A DNA stretch of 64,000 nt from Flexivirga oryzae (GTDB lineage Bacteria; Actinomycetota; Actinomycetes; Actinomycetales; Dermatophilaceae): assembly GCF_014190805.1 (NCBI RefSeq), contig NZ_JACHVQ010000005.1, forward strand, positions 245,272-309,271, in the 5' to 3' direction. Both the position numbers and the translations under genes were made by a program. The notes below the pieces were generated by a model. That model worked only from the letters and a program-made list of their open reading frames with translations. It was not told the origin of the DNA and made no database searches. Below, in pieces: positions 8,172-16,337 of the stretch (positions are counted from its first letter, which is position 1; every line of letters begins with the position of its first letter).

Positions 8172-9880
8172 GCGTCTCGGTCCGCAACCGGCTGGTGTCG
8201 GTCGCCAAGCGCCTCCTGCGGTCCCACGAGGTTCTGCTCCTCCTCGCCGCAGGCACGGCGGCGCTGGCGGCCCTTCCGGCTCCGGGACTCCTTGTCGGCA
8301 TACTCGCCCTCGGGCAGCAGGCCCGGGTCTACTCGCTGGCCCGCCGGCAGCAGCCGAGCGCGGCGATGACCACGTCCTCGGTGGTCGCCGTGCTGTCCTG
8401 TGCACTGAGCCTCGGCGCGCACGGCGCGGCCACCGTCTGGGTGGCGCTCCTGGTGGGTGCCGGCGTGCTGGTCGGCCTCGGCCAGGGGCAGTTGCACCAG
8501 CGCGTCGTGCCACGCATCCGCGCGGTCAACCTGCCCGGTGTGCCCACCGATCGACGGGCGCAGGAGCCCGGGGCGCTCTCGACCGCCGTACCGGTCGCCG
8601 GCATCCTGCTCGCGCTGCTGCTGATCGCCGAGTCCATCCGGGACGTTCCGTCCTACGTCGGTGCGCTGGCGCTCGTGCTGGCACTGGCCTGGATGGCCCG
8701 GTGCGCCGCCCGGCTGCGCGCCATCGTGCACGCCCGCCGGGACGGCAGCGCCGACCGTGCCGTGGCACTGGCCATCGAGCGGTACGCGCCGCAGTTCTAC
8801 GTCTACTTCAGCGGCCCGGTGGCTGGCGACTATCAGCTGAAGATGTGGCTGCCCTACCTGGAGCAGCTCGGTGTTCCGTTCGCGATCCTGTCCCGCACCG
8901 CGCAGCTGCTGCCGCGGGCCGCACGGCTGAACACCAGCGCTCCGGTGATCGCGTGCCCGGCGGTGACCGGCCTGGACGTGTGCATGGTGCCCAGCGTGCG
9001 AGCCCTCTTCTACGTCAACATCAACGGCTCGATCTCGGACGGGGTCCGCTACCTGGACCGCACACACGTGCACCTCAACCACGGCGACTCGGACAAGCCG
9101 TCCAGTTACCACCCGATCTTCGCGATGTTCGACCGCGACTTCGTCGCGGGACCGGCGGCGATCGACCGGTTCGCACGCCACGGCGTCGTCATGCCGAAGG
9201 AGAAGTTCGTCATCGTGGGCCGCCCGCAGGTCGCGGCGGTCGCCGAGACCAACAGCGACCCGGTGCCGGAGCGCCCCACCGTGCTGTACGCGCCCACCTG
9301 GCAGTCCGGGATGCGGGAGATGAGCCTGAGCTCGCTGGAGCACGGCGAGCGGATCGTCCGGACCCTGCTCGACACCGGTGCCCGCGTCATCTTCCGCCCG
9401 CACCCGCTGTCGGCGGGTCACCGGCAGCAGGCCGGCATGATCGCCCGCATCGACGCGCTGCTGGCGGCCGCCAGTACCCCGCAGTGTCCGCACCTCACCA
9501 GTTCACGGGCTCTGCGGGAGAGCATCATCGGCAACTACAACCGGTCGGACGCCCTGGTGACGGACGTCTCGAGCGTCGCGTCCGACTACCTCGCGTCGTG
9601 CAAGCCCATGGCGGTGGTGCTGCCCATCGGGACGTGGCGGCTCGCCGACGCCGAGGAGTACCCGGTGCTGCGGGCGACATACCTGATCGATCTGGGCGAG
9701 GACGACCTGGCGTCCGGTCTGGCACCCCTGGTCGGCGCGGCCCCCGACCCGCTGGGACCGGTGCGGCAGGAGTTGCGCTCCTACTACTTGGGCGACGAGC
9801 GGGACAGCGTCCGGCTTTTCCTGGACGCCGCGGCGTCGGTGCTGCGGGACACCCCCGAAACGGCCACCACGAGCGGCTGA
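8168..9880 (+). CDS. CDP-glycerol/ribitol polyol-phosphotransferase (TagB/TagF-like)
   Basis: This 570-residue protein has a hydrophobic N-terminal part with several predicted membrane segments (within the first ~200 residues) and a C-terminal domain of the CDP-glycerol glycerophosphotransferase family. Recognisable pieces are HLNHGDSDKP (about residue 310), LYAPTW, FRPHPLS and TDVSSVASDYL, which include the two His-containing motifs used for catalysis in TagB/TagF. These enzymes add glycerol-phosphate or ribitol-phosphate units to teichoic acid precursors. The downstream CDP-ribitol-type synthase suggests ribitol-phosphate as substrate, but this is inferred from context. Confidence 0.86.
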   Translation: MSVSVRNRLVSVAKRLLRSHEVLLLLAAGTAALAALPAPGLLVGILALGQQARVYSLARRQQPSAAMTTSSVVAVLSCALSLGAHGAATVWVALLVGAGVLVGLGQGQLHQRVVPRIRAVNLPGVPTDRRAQEPGALSTAVPVAGILLALLLIAESIRDVPSYVGALALVLALAWMARCAARLRAIVHARRDGSADRAVALAIERYAPQFYVYFSGPVAGDYQLKMWLPYLEQLGVPFAILSRTAQLLPRAARLNTSAPVIACPAVTGLDVCMVPSVRALFYVNINGSISDGVRYLDRTHVHLNHGDSDKPSSYHPIFAMFDRDFVAGPAAIDRFARHGVVMPKEKFVIVGRPQVAAVAETNSDPVPERPTVLYAPTWQSGMREMSLSSLEHGERIVRTLLDTGARVIFRPHPLSAGHRQQAGMIARIDALLAAASTPQCPHLTSSRALRESIIGNYNRSDALVTDVSSVASDYLASCKPMAVVLPIGTWRLADAEEYPVLRATYLIDLGEDDLASGLAPLVGAAPDPLGPVRQELRSYYLGDERDSVRLFLDAAASVLRDTPETATTSG

Positions 9881-9967
9881 CCGACGGGGCGCCCTTGTTA
9901 GGCTGGCCCAGCCCTGGCCGGAGGCCGGGGCGCGACCGGTGTCGACGAAATTCTAGGGAGTGACCGC

Positions 9968-11383
9968 GTGAAGACGTATGGCGTTGTGCTGGCCGGTGGT
10001 GTCGGGGCACGGCTCGGGCTGAGCGTGCCCAAGCAGATGGTCAAGGTGTCCGGCAAGACCATTCTGGAGCACACTGTCGCGGCCCTGCACGACTCCGCGG
10101 TGATCGACGAGATGATCGTGATGGTGACCCCCGGATGGGCGGAGAAGACCGCCACGATCCTGGGCGACAAGTACCCCAAGGTCTCCCGGATCCTGGACGG
10201 CGGTTCGAGCCGCAACGAGACCACGATGCGTGTCCTCAACGCGATCGAGGAGGAGGAGGCCAAGATCCTGCTGCACGACGCCGTGCGGCCGCTGGTCGAC
10301 GGCCGCATCCTCAAGGACTGCGCGGCAGCCTTGGACAGCTACAACGCCGTCGATGTCGTCATCCCGTCCGCCGACACCATCGTGACCGTCGACGAGGACG
10401 AGATCATCACGCACATCCCCGACCGGGGTTTCCTGCGGCGCGGGCAGACGCCGCAGGGGTTCAAGTTGTCGGTGCTGCGCGCGGCCTACGACCTGGCCGT
10501 GGACGACCCCTACTTCTCCGCGACCGATGACTGCGGCGTGGTGTTGAAGTACCTGCCCGACGTGCGGACCAAGACGATCCTCGGGTCCGACCGCAACATG
10601 AAGGTCACCTACCCGCTCGACATGTACATCGTCGACAAGTTCTTCCAGCTGGGCACCCAGGAGGCGCCCGTGCCGGAGGAGGACCTGCGCGAGTACTTCA
10701 CCGGCAAGACGATCGTGATCCTCGGCGGCAGCTACGGCATCGGCGCCGAGATCGACCGGTTGGCACGCAGTTTCGGCGCGACCGTGGTCGCCCACGGACG
10801 CTCGACGACCGGTCTGCACGTGGAGGACGCCGACCAGATCGCGGAGGCGTTCGAGAAGACCGCGCAGGAGCACGGAAAGATCGACGCGGTGGTGCTGACC
10901 GCCGGTGTGCTGCAGATGGGGCGGCTGGCCGACGCCAGCGCCGAGGATGTCGCCAAGGTGATCGACGTCAACTACCTGGCGCCGGTCAACGTGGCGCGTG
11001 CGGCCTACCCCTACCTGAAGAAGTCGGGTGGCCACCTGCTCAACTTCACCTCCTCGTCCTACACCCGGGGCCGGGAGAACTACGCGCTGTACTCCTCGAC
11101 CAAGGCGGCGGTGGTCAACCTGACCCAGGCGCTGTCGGAGGAATGGGCCGCCGACAACATCAAGGTCAACGTCGTCAACCCCGAGCGGGCCGCCACGCCG
11201 ATGCGGCTGGCCGCGTTCGGTGAGGAACCGCCGGGCACCCTGCTGTCCGCGGAGCAGGTCGCCGAGTCGTCCCTGGCGGTGCTGGCCTCGGAGCTGACCG
11301 GTGCGGTCATCGACGTACGCCGGAAGCTGCCCGCGGCGCAGCCTGCGGACGCCGCGAGCGTGGACACGCCGGCCGGCCCCTGA
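9968..11383 (+). CDS. Bifunctional cytidylyltransferase / short-chain reductase (CDP-ribitol synthase type)
   Basis: Residues 1 to about 230 form an IspD/TarI-like cytidylyltransferase (VVLAGGVGARLG with a following PKQ, then LLHDAVRPLV and RGQTPQGF). Residues from about 238 form a short-chain dehydrogenase with the nucleotide motif GGSYGIG and the active-site pair in YSSTK. This fusion matches the Haemophilus Bcs1/Acs1 type, in which the reductase turns ribulose-5-phosphate into ribitol-5-phosphate and the other half makes CDP-ribitol. Gram-positive TarI and TarJ do the same as two proteins, although TarJ is not an SDR. The GTG at 9968 has an AGGGAG ribosome site about 8 bases upstream. It would supply activated ribitol-phosphate to the polymerases on either side. 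Confidence 0.88.
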   Translation: MKTYGVVLAGGVGARLGLSVPKQMVKVSGKTILEHTVAALHDSAVIDEMIVMVTPGWAEKTATILGDKYPKVSRILDGGSSRNETTMRVLNAIEEEEAKILLHDAVRPLVDGRILKDCAAALDSYNAVDVVIPSADTIVTVDEDEIITHIPDRGFLRRGQTPQGFKLSVLRAAYDLAVDDPYFSATDDCGVVLKYLPDVRTKTILGSDRNMKVTYPLDMYIVDKFFQLGTQEAPVPEEDLREYFTGKTIVILGGSYGIGAEIDRLARSFGATVVAHGRSTTGLHVEDADQIAEAFEKTAQEHGKIDAVVLTAGVLQMGRLADASAEDVAKVIDVNYLAPVNVARAAYPYLKKSGGHLLNFTSSSYTRGRENYALYSSTKAAVVNLTQALSEEWAADNIKVNVVNPERAATPMRLAAFGEEPPGTLLSAEQVAESSLAVLASELTGAVIDVRRKLPAAQPADAASVDTPAGP

Positions 11384-11414
11384 CCCACCGGGTCCGCCGG
11401 CCGCGGGCGGCGGG

Positions 11415-14042
11415 TCAGCAGCCGAACTTGGTCTGGATCAGCTCGGTGATGCGGCGGGCGGAGTCGCCGTCCGCGAGGGGCAGCGTCCGCTCGATCCGCT
11501 CGCGGTACAGCTGCGGCCACTGCGTCCCCTGCGCCGAGTACGCGTCGGCGGTCAGCCGTGCCGCGCCGTCCAGGTCGGTCGCGACCGGGCCGAAACCGTG
11601 CTCGTCGTAGTCCCAGTAGCCCGGCAGGTAGGTGTGGGATCCGCTGAGGAACTCGGCACGGTCGAACTGGAAGTAGACGATCCTCGATCCCGCGAGCGCC
11701 GCATCGAAGAAGATGGACGAGTAGTCGGTCACGGTGACCCGTGCGCTCGCCATCAGGTCGTGTAGGTCCGGGGTCGAGTCGATCACCGTCACATGGTCCG
11801 GGTAGGTGACGTCCGGAGTGTTGCCGCGGAAGTTCGGGTGGGGGAGGTAGACGATCCGGGCGTTCTCCTCGTCGACGAGCCGCTGAAGGGCCGGGTGCCG
11901 CAACAGCCCCATCCAGTTGCGGCCGTACTCGGTCTGCAGGAACGGGTCCCGCAGCCTGCGCCGCGCCGCGAACGACGGCTTGGGCAGGAAGAGGCTGTTG
12001 CGCCAGGTCGGGGCGATGAGCACCACCGACCGGTCGTCGTACGGGTGCCGTCGCGCCGCCCGCAGGATGTCGTCGTGCCGGGGGAACCCGGTCAGCACCA
12101 CACTGTCGGACGTCAGCCGGTAGGAGCTCCCGTCGGCGACGATCGACTCGTCCTCGTCGACGCTGGCCGTGGTCAGCAGGTCGATGCTCTTGCCGTTGAA
12201 CCAGTGCGACAGGTCGTGCTGCAGCACACCGTGTTGCAGGTAGACGAACCTCCAGGGCCGGTTGCTGCCGGGGTAGAAGTCCGCCGGGATCGGCTGGATG
12301 ACCTCCACGTCCAACTGGGACGACGCGACGATCGCCGCATGCTGCAGCGCGGCCTGGTGCTCGACGCTGCGGTACGCGATCAGCCGGAAACCCTGTTTAC
12401 TCAGCCGGTCCCACTCCGGGCTGTTCTTCTGCAACACGAACCACGCGTTGATGTCGGGTCGCTCGGAGCGCAGGTACTCGTAGAGGTACTCGCCGTTGTC
12501 ACGGGCCGAGCCCAGCCGATCCATGATCAGCCACGCGCCGGCGAACCTCTTCGCGAAGTACGGCGTGCGGGACAGCGTGCGCAGCGCCGTGCGGTACCGC
12601 TTGCGCCGCAACGCGACCGCCTTGCGGGTGGCGGTGGGTGCGTTGATCGGGGCCTTGGTGAAGCAGATCAACTCCACAGCGCCACGGAAGGCGACCCGTC
12701 GCCACAGCGGCGCGGCGGGCCTGCCGCCCTTGTCCGGTCCGGCTCCCGAGGCTGACACCTCCGACGCACCCAGGTCGTAACCGCCGTCCCGCAGCGGACG
12801 CGGTCTGCCGTCCAGGACGAGCCCGACGTCGGTGAGTTCGGGCAGTCGCAGGATCCGTTCGCGCAGCAACTGCTGGCCCAGGTAGTCCAGTCTGCGGGTC
12901 TTCGCCGCAACGGGTGTGACCGGCCGGCCGTCGCTCTCGACGAGCTCCTCGGGCAGCTCGCCCTGGTAGAGGTAGCAGATCTCGAACGCACCGGGAATGT
13001 TCCGGGAGACGCGGACCGTGCCGGCGTCGGGCAGCGGGCGGCCGCTGAGGGTGAGCATCAGTGCGCGGACCTCGGAGTTCACCCGGGTCAGCCGGTAGTT
13101 GACGATCGCCGCCTCGCTGATCTGCTGCAGCACCGCCTGCAACAGCTCGACGGCCCGGGCCTTCTCGGCGTCCGACAGGTGGATCGCCTTGCGGTCGCGT
13201 TCCATCTCGCGGGGGAAGTACCAGCTCAGGTCGTACAGGATGAGGTATTCCAGCCACCGCGGGACGTCTCCCAGGGACCGGGCGAGTTCCAGCAGCGGCA
13301 GGTAGCCGCGCTCGAACCGGCCGAAGTAGAAGTCGGGATTGGTCGTGTAGGAGTTGGCCGCCGACGAGCCGTCACCGCGCCGGCGGTAGTAGTAGAGCGA
13401 CCTGCGCAGCGGCGCCATCAACCTGTTGGGGGCGTGCAACAGGTAGGTGGCGGCGAACACCGCGTCCTCGGCCACCCGCAGGCCGTCGACGAACGCGATG
13501 TCGTGTTCGCGGATGATGTCGAGCCGGAAGAACGCCGACGCGGCCTGGGTCTGCAGGAAGGTCGGCGAGTGCTGCAGATCCACCGTGCCGTCCGCGCCGT
13601 AGAACTTGTGCCGCAGGTGGTGGGTGTTGCGCCGTGCGCCGGTCGCCTCGTCGTAGTACCAGACGTTGGCGCTGAGCAGGGCCGCCTCCGACCCCGCGCC
13701 CCGCAGTGCTCCCGCGGCCTCGGCGAAGTAGTCGTCGCTCAGCAGGTCGTCGGAGTCCGGGAAGGTGACCCAGTCCCCGGATGCCGCGCCGATGCCGGTG
13801 TTGCGGGCCCGTGAGACACCGCCGTTCTCCTGGCGGACCACTCGGCCGTCGGCAGCAGTGCGGTCCAACCACGCCTGCGCGAGATCGCCCGACGCATCGT
13901 CGGACCCGTCGTCGACGAAGATGAACTCGAGGTCGTAGTCGCCGGGTCGTTGCGCGTCGAAGCAGTCCAGCAACTCGCTCACGTACTTCTCGGTGCGGAA
14001 CAACGGCACCACGACACTGAACTTTGAGCGTGCCCGGTTCAA
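11415..14042 (-). CDS. Glycosyltransferase (GT2) fused to CDP-glycerol/ribitol phosphotransferase
   Basis: This 875-residue protein starts with a GT-A family 2 domain (FSVVVPLFRTEKY at the start, VDDGSDD, ENGGVSRARN, FPDSDD with the metal-binding Asp pair). It ends with a TagF-like polyol-phosphotransferase domain (VYLQHGVLQHDLSHW, PTWRNSLF, YLPHPNF, TDYSSIFFDAAL). Such two-domain proteins make polymers that alternate sugar and polyol-phosphate, or decorate the growing chain. The start is a TTG at 14042 with AGGAAG upstream; no ATG or GTG exists before the first GT2 strand. It is convergent with the CDP-ribitol-type synthase and divergent from the O-acyltransferase. Confidence 0.88.
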   Translation of the reverse strand: MNRARSKFSVVVPLFRTEKYVSELLDCFDAQRPGDYDLEFIFVDDGSDDASGDLAQAWLDRTAADGRVVRQENGGVSRARNTGIGAASGDWVTFPDSDDLLSDDYFAEAAGALRGAGSEAALLSANVWYYDEATGARRNTHHLRHKFYGADGTVDLQHSPTFLQTQAASAFFRLDIIREHDIAFVDGLRVAEDAVFAATYLLHAPNRLMAPLRRSLYYYRRRGDGSSAANSYTTNPDFYFGRFERGYLPLLELARSLGDVPRWLEYLILYDLSWYFPREMERDRKAIHLSDAEKARAVELLQAVLQQISEAAIVNYRLTRVNSEVRALMLTLSGRPLPDAGTVRVSRNIPGAFEICYLYQGELPEELVESDGRPVTPVAAKTRRLDYLGQQLLRERILRLPELTDVGLVLDGRPRPLRDGGYDLGASEVSASGAGPDKGGRPAAPLWRRVAFRGAVELICFTKAPINAPTATRKAVALRRKRYRTALRTLSRTPYFAKRFAGAWLIMDRLGSARDNGEYLYEYLRSERPDINAWFVLQKNSPEWDRLSKQGFRLIAYRSVEHQAALQHAAIVASSQLDVEVIQPIPADFYPGSNRPWRFVYLQHGVLQHDLSHWFNGKSIDLLTTASVDEDESIVADGSSYRLTSDSVVLTGFPRHDDILRAARRHPYDDRSVVLIAPTWRNSLFLPKPSFAARRRLRDPFLQTEYGRNWMGLLRHPALQRLVDEENARIVYLPHPNFRGNTPDVTYPDHVTVIDSTPDLHDLMASARVTVTDYSSIFFDAALAGSRIVYFQFDRAEFLSGSHTYLPGYWDYDEHGFGPVATDLDGAARLTADAYSAQGTQWPQLYRERIERTLPLADGDSARRITELIQTKFGC

Positions 14043-14201
14043 GTGATCTCGCTTCCTGTGCGTTCGACCGACCGGCCCATGGCCGCACGCTGAAGGATGT
14101 CAGATGAAGCTGCGCGATCCCAATGTCGGCCCGGCGCGCGCGGGGGTGGTCCCGGTGCGGGAGCAGCCTGCGCACAGCAGCGGCACGTAGGCTGTGCTGC
14201 C

Positions 14202-16319
14202 GTGCCGACCGCAACCCGACCTGTCGCGCTGCCGCGGAGGAGCATCGGCAGTTCCACCGGGTTCCGGCCCGACATACAGGGTCTGCGGACCATCGCGGTG
14301 CTCCTGGTGGTCCTCTACCACATCTGGCCGAGCCGCCTGACCGGCGGATTCGTCGGGGTCGACGTCTTCTTCGTGATCTCCGGTTTCCTGATGACCGCGG
14401 TGCTGCTGAAGACCCCGCCACGGTCGGGCCGTGCGTTCGCGGAGTTCTGGGCGCGCCGCATCCGCCGCCTGGTGCCCGCGGCACTGGCGGTGCTGCTGGC
14501 CACCGGGGCGGCCACCTGGTTGATCGCACCGTCGACGATCTGGGTCAGCACCGCACGCCAGATCCTCGCCAGCACCTTCTACGTCCAGAACTGGGTCCTC
14601 GCGGCCCACAGCGTCAACTACCTCGCCGAGGACGACGCCCCGAGCCCGTTGCAGCACTACTGGTCGCTGTCGGTGGAGGAGCAGTTCTACGTGGTGTGGC
14701 CGTTCCTCATGGCGCTGGCCGTGTGGTGGGCCTACCGTCGCACGACCGCGGAGCCGGCGGACACCGCCCGGGCCACGTGGCGGCTGCAGACGGTGATCGG
14801 CGCGGTGTTCGCCGCATCCCTGGTGGTGTCCGTCTGGTACACCGGGAAGAACCCCGCGGGCGCCTACTTCGTCACCCCGACCCGGATGTGGGAGCTGGCA
14901 CTCGGCGGGATCGTCGCCGCCCTGCCGGCAGCGAGTGTTGAGGGTATGACGCGCCCGGCGCGTGCGGTCCTGGCCTGGCTGGGCATCGCCGCGATCCTCG
15001 TCTCGGGCGTCCGGTATGTCGGCAGTATGGCGTTCCCCGGCTACGTCGCGCTGCTGCCGACGCTCGGAACGGCACTGGTGCTGTGGGCCCGCCCGGACGG
15101 TTCGTCGATCCTCGGCCGGCTGCTCGGTCTCCGGCCGGTGCAGTACGTCGGCGACATCTCCTATTCGCTCTACCTGGTGCACTGGCCGCTCATCGTCCTG
15201 TTGCCCTACGTCAGCGGCGACCTCGGCATACTCGACAAGTGCGCGGTCCTCGTCGCATCGATCGCGCTCGCGGGACTGTCCAAGCGGTTCGTCGAGGACG
15301 TCTTCCGGCAGCGCCGCACGCCCCGGGTGCTGCGCAACACCTACCGCTACGGGGTCGCGGCGATGGTGGCGTTGGCGCTGGCGGCGGCCGGCTGGTGGTG
15401 GGCGGGCAACGCGCACATCCAGGCCGAGCAGCGCGCCGCCGAAGCAGCCATCGCCGATGCCGGACCCTGCTTCGGTGCGGCGTCGATGGCCAAGGGGTTC
15501 CGGGCCTGCCCGCAGGACCCGGCGAAGACCCCGGTGCCGTCGCCCGATGCCGCCAAGGACGACAAGGAGGACGCGTACGCGGACAACTGCTGGTCCTATT
15601 CGCCGTTCACCAGCCGCCCGGTCTGCCACTTCGGCGACGGCTCCGTCAAGGTCGCACTGGTGGGCAACTCGCACGCCGGGCACTGGCAGCCGGCGTTGCA
15701 GGAGCTCGCCAGGAAGAACAACTGGACGGTCACGACCTACCTCATCTCCCAGTGCGCTCCGAGCGACACCCGCCAGCAGTTCGCCACCGAGGAGATGGCG
15801 GACAACTGCCACGACTACGGCCAGTGGGTGCTGGACCAGACCGCGCACGGGCAGTACGACCTGATCCTCACCTCCAACCGCGAGTCGGTGCAGGCGGCGG
15901 GCCAGCACGACTGGTCCACGAGCGAGAAACTCGCGCAGGCCGGCTTCCACAGCTACCTGAAGAAGTGGTCCGCCGGGGGCACCCCGATCGTCGTGCTGCA
16001 CGACCTGCCCTATCCCGGCCGGACCGTGCAGAACATCCCCGACTGTCTGGCCGAGCACGCCGGTGCGAACGACGCGTGCTCCGGCACGCCGGCGTCGTGG
16101 AAGTGGTACTACCCGTACACCGCCGCCGCGGCGGGGGTGCCGGGTGTGCACACCATCGACCTGACGAAGTACTTCTGCACCAGGACGACCTGTCCCGCGG
16201 TGATCGGCGGCGTCACCGTCTACTTCGACGCGTCACACATGACCGCGACCTACTCCCGCACCCTGGCGCCCTACCTGGAGAAGAAGCTGGACGCGCTGGG
16301 TTTCGGTTCGCCCGGCTGA
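14202..16319 (+). CDS. OafA/YrhL-type O-acyltransferase with SGNH domain
   Basis: The 705-residue protein has an acyltransferase-3 domain of about ten membrane segments (about residues 15-385; GFRPDIQGLRTIAVLLVVLYH at its start, DVFFVISGF, SLSVEEQFYVVWP). A periplasmic-side SGNH hydrolase-like domain follows (VALVGNSHAGHW with the Ser, DASHMT with the Asp-His pair). The family transfers acyl groups, often acetyl, from inside the cell to extracellular glycans or peptidoglycan. Start: the GTG at 14202 sits 8 bases after a TAGGCT box, suggesting a leaderless transcript; an upstream ATG at 14097 gives a poorly family-like N-terminus. It probably O-acylates the polymer made by the neighbouring genes. 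Confidence 0.86.
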   Translation: MPTATRPVALPRRSIGSSTGFRPDIQGLRTIAVLLVVLYHIWPSRLTGGFVGVDVFFVISGFLMTAVLLKTPPRSGRAFAEFWARRIRRLVPAALAVLLATGAATWLIAPSTIWVSTARQILASTFYVQNWVLAAHSVNYLAEDDAPSPLQHYWSLSVEEQFYVVWPFLMALAVWWAYRRTTAEPADTARATWRLQTVIGAVFAASLVVSVWYTGKNPAGAYFVTPTRMWELALGGIVAALPAASVEGMTRPARAVLAWLGIAAILVSGVRYVGSMAFPGYVALLPTLGTALVLWARPDGSSILGRLLGLRPVQYVGDISYSLYLVHWPLIVLLPYVSGDLGILDKCAVLVASIALAGLSKRFVEDVFRQRRTPRVLRNTYRYGVAAMVALALAAAGWWWAGNAHIQAEQRAAEAAIADAGPCFGAASMAKGFRACPQDPAKTPVPSPDAAKDDKEDAYADNCWSYSPFTSRPVCHFGDGSVKVALVGNSHAGHWQPALQELARKNNWTVTTYLISQCAPSDTRQQFATEEMADNCHDYGQWVLDQTAHGQYDLILTSNRESVQAAGQHDWSTSEKLAQAGFHSYLKKWSAGGTPIVVLHDLPYPGRTVQNIPDCLAEHAGANDACSGTPASWKWYYPYTAAAAGVPGVHTIDLTKYFCTRTTCPAVIGGVTVYFDASHMTATYSRTLAPYLEKKLDALGFGSPG

Positions 16320-16337
16320 GCGCCGGGCGACGGGCCG

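Noticed and set aside
11380..11418. Terminator between the CDP-ribitol-type synthase and the GT2 fusion
   Set aside because: Only a 7-bp stem with a long loop that includes both stop codons; too weak to list.
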